A DNA stretch of 64,000 bases, taken from positions 33,300 through 97,299 of the forward strand of contig JALKBU010000065.1 of NCBI GenBank assembly GCA_023091735.1, given 5' to 3'. The notes beneath the pieces were generated by a model that was not told the DNA's origin, ran no database searches, and worked only from the letters and a program-made list of their open reading frames with translations. The DNA comes from Trichomonas tenax (taxonomy: Eukaryota; Parabasalia; Trichomonadida; Trichomonadidae). The translations under genes and the position numbers were made by a program. Shown here one piece after another: positions 62,731 through 64,000 of this stretch. Within the stretch, counting starts at the first letter, position 1, and each line of letters opens with the position of its first letter.

Positions 62731-62820
62731 ATCATCAAAAATGATCAATTTCTAGCACAAATTCTGCAGTTATTTGCTGTTCTAGAGAGTTTGCGCTAGA
62801 AATTGATAATTTTTAATGAT
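62731..62820. repeat. inverted repeat 5 (39-base arms)
   Basis: 62731-62769 pairs with 62782-62820 at 33 of 39 positions without gaps. The core is GATCAATTTCTAGC. The loop is only 12 bases. Several mismatches would be G-U pairs in RNA. Confidence 0.8.
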
Positions 62821-62915
62821 ATTTATATTTTTGGATAAATTATCGACGCCTGGAACTAGAAAACACGGAAATTACATCTAAAATGCTAACACATTCGATA
62901 TCTACTATACAGAAT

Positions 62916-62940
62916 GAAATATAGCGTTCAGCTATATTTC
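62916..62940. repeat. inverted repeat 6 (perfect 10-base stem)
   Basis: GAAATATAGC and GCTATATTTC form a perfect stem around the five-base loop GTTCA. The stem sequence is also part of the dispersed repeat seen at 6140 and 63163. Confidence 0.75.
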
Positions 62941-63050
62941 AAGATCAAATATCTTTGAAAATGACGCATTTCTTGTTTATTTTCCCGAACTTATCCATGC
63001 TCTGGGTGAGATGGACAATAAATGCGTTATTTTCAAAGATATTTGATCTT
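62941..63050. repeat. inverted repeat 7 (36-base arms)
   Basis: 62941-62976 pairs with 63015-63050 at 34 of 36 positions (core AAATATCTTTGAAAAT) around a 38-base loop. It follows directly on repeat 6. Confidence 0.85.
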
Positions 63051-63162
63051 CTGGATTATAATCTAGGCTTTCTAAGCTACTTTACAGCATTTTATTGATT
63101 AGCATGTGAATGTATAGTCATGAGATCTTTAGATTCGCTAGAAAATGTCGGAATCACGCGAA

Positions 63163-63300
63163 TCTGCTTTATTTTACCAGAAACATCTATATTTCAACCC
63201 GTTTTATCCTCCTCTATTGCAAGGAAGACAATATGGAATGAAATATAGTTGTTTAAAGTCCTTTTTAAAATAAGTTTGATAATATCGAATAGAGTTTTGA
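63163..63300. repeat. dispersed repeat, copy 2, with internal 10-base stem
   Basis: Matches 6140-6290 in patches. Within it CTATATTTCA (63187-63196) pairs exactly with TGAAATATAG (63239-63248). Confidence 0.55.
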
Positions 63301-63786
63301 CGCTTTTGCCGTTGATTAGCAATGTGCAGTGTAAGTGTATGAATTGCACGCTATACTTATTAACCTATATCGTTAATTTTAAAAATAACAATATTGAAAA
63401 CTTAGTAAAAATGATTAATTCTTCGATCAATAGATTCCAAACATGCATTAGAACATGCACACATGCTAAAAAAGTTGTTATTATTTTTTGACACTTTGAC
63501 AAAATCACTTTACATTATCAAAAACATTCATCATAGGAAATTTTGTGATTTAGGCTGTTGCTGATTGATTGCTCTGCATAAGATGGATATATAAGTTAGA
63601 AATCATATGCACGTAGCAGAATCAAAGTTTATTGAGATACGTTTGCATCAAGCTCTGTATATCGCTGCAAACGAATATAATTCTATTATCTATTATCTAC
63701 ATTCACAGAAAAAGCAGTACATAACATTAAATACACAAAATATTGATGATTCGGTATCAAGAGAATTTTCGATGTAGTTAGTAATT
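63301..63786. other. intergenic, nothing recognised
   Basis: AT-rich; an 80-codon open frame starting at 63249 has no family features and begins inside the dispersed repeat. Confidence 0.45.
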
Positions 63787-63837
63787 AGATGTTCGCATAA
63801 TCCACGACTACGCCGTGACTTCTGCGAACATCTTTTT
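63787..63837 (+). ncRNA. stem-loop followed by a T5 run; possible small RNA
   Basis: AGATGTTCGCA (63787-63797) pairs perfectly with TGCGAACATCT (63823-63833). An inner CACG/CGTG stem lies at 63803-63806 and 63814-63817, and five T bases follow immediately. The shape and the T-run suit a polymerase III transcript end, but no box A or B is visible, and no known RNA family is recognised. Confidence 0.4.
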
Positions 63838-64000
63838 AAATATATTTACAGAATTAATTTTACAAGTTAGGTCCCCCCCCCATATAGAAAATAAATTTTT
63901 GAATTACTTACAAAAATTAACGTTAAAATTAATTTTGGAATTCCTGATTTTATAAAATGTATTCAGTTTTGAAAATAATTTATGACAAACTAACTAACTA
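63838..64000. other. right edge, nothing recognised
   Basis: AT-rich apart from a run of nine C bases near 63873-63881. Confidence 0.4.

Noticed and set aside
63249..63491. 80-codon open frame on the plus strand
   Set aside because: It begins inside the dispersed repeat, is AT-driven and has no family resemblance.
1..64000. CRISPR arrays, operons or ribosome binding sites
   Set aside because: No spaced short direct repeats are seen, and the gene content is eukaryotic.

Overview
The window looks like nuclear DNA of a parabasalid protist, most probably a Tritrichomonas-like trichomonad. It is AT-rich and its genes are long, uninterrupted and read with the standard code. They often sit head to head with less than 200 bases between starts. 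The family set is typical of trichomonads: BspA-like leucine-rich surface proteins, ankyrin proteins, small Myb proteins, a BTB/discoidin protein, a protein phosphatase of the PP1/PP2A type and a dynein heavy chain. The genus is an inference from this gene set; no species-specific marker is visible.

Layout. 0-9.5 kb: the 3' end of an ankyrin gene, a decayed XRN-like 5'-3' exonuclease gene with a membrane tail, a Vps18 gene, an ankyrin relic, a Myb gene and a tRNA-Glu(TTC). 9.5-28.4 kb: a dense housekeeping block. An Snf2-type remodeller and TAF6 diverge from one short promoter. They are followed by an ER-type Hsp70 (BiP), a giant BEACH-WD40 protein, a protein phosphatase diverging from a small basic protein without an AUG start, and an importin-beta-like karyopherin. 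28.4-31.2 kb: 2.8 kb without a recognisable gene. 31.2-40.7 kb: a large helical protein with faint Mediator Med12 resemblance, then a decaying array of three BspA-like genes. 40.8-52.4 kb: a dynein heavy chain with altered AAA1 catalytic motifs. 52.9-53.5 kb: an intact foldback transposon with 218-base terminal inverted repeats and a perfect 9-base target duplication. 53.6-62.1 kb: a RegA-like response regulator/phosphodiesterase fusion, a protein with RRM-like, BTB, BACK and discoidin regions, a nucleoside deoxyribosyltransferase, a nucleotide-sugar/PAPS-type transporter and a multi-spanning GT-C-like membrane protein. 62.2-63.85 kb: no gene, but a run of at least nine inverted repeats, two of them with 36-39-base arms.

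The genes do not form one pathway. Themes that recur are transcription and chromatin (Snf2, TAF6, Myb, possibly Med12), endolysosomal traffic (Vps18, BEACH), second-messenger or motor proteins with altered catalytic residues (phosphodiesterase, dynein), and nucleotide or sugar-nucleotide handling. An undecamer, TTTACRTGWCA, recurs in several promoter gaps and is a candidate promoter element. The items most worth following are the RegA-like fusion, the altered dynein, the foldback transposon inserted in the RegA-like gene's promoter, and the hairpin array.
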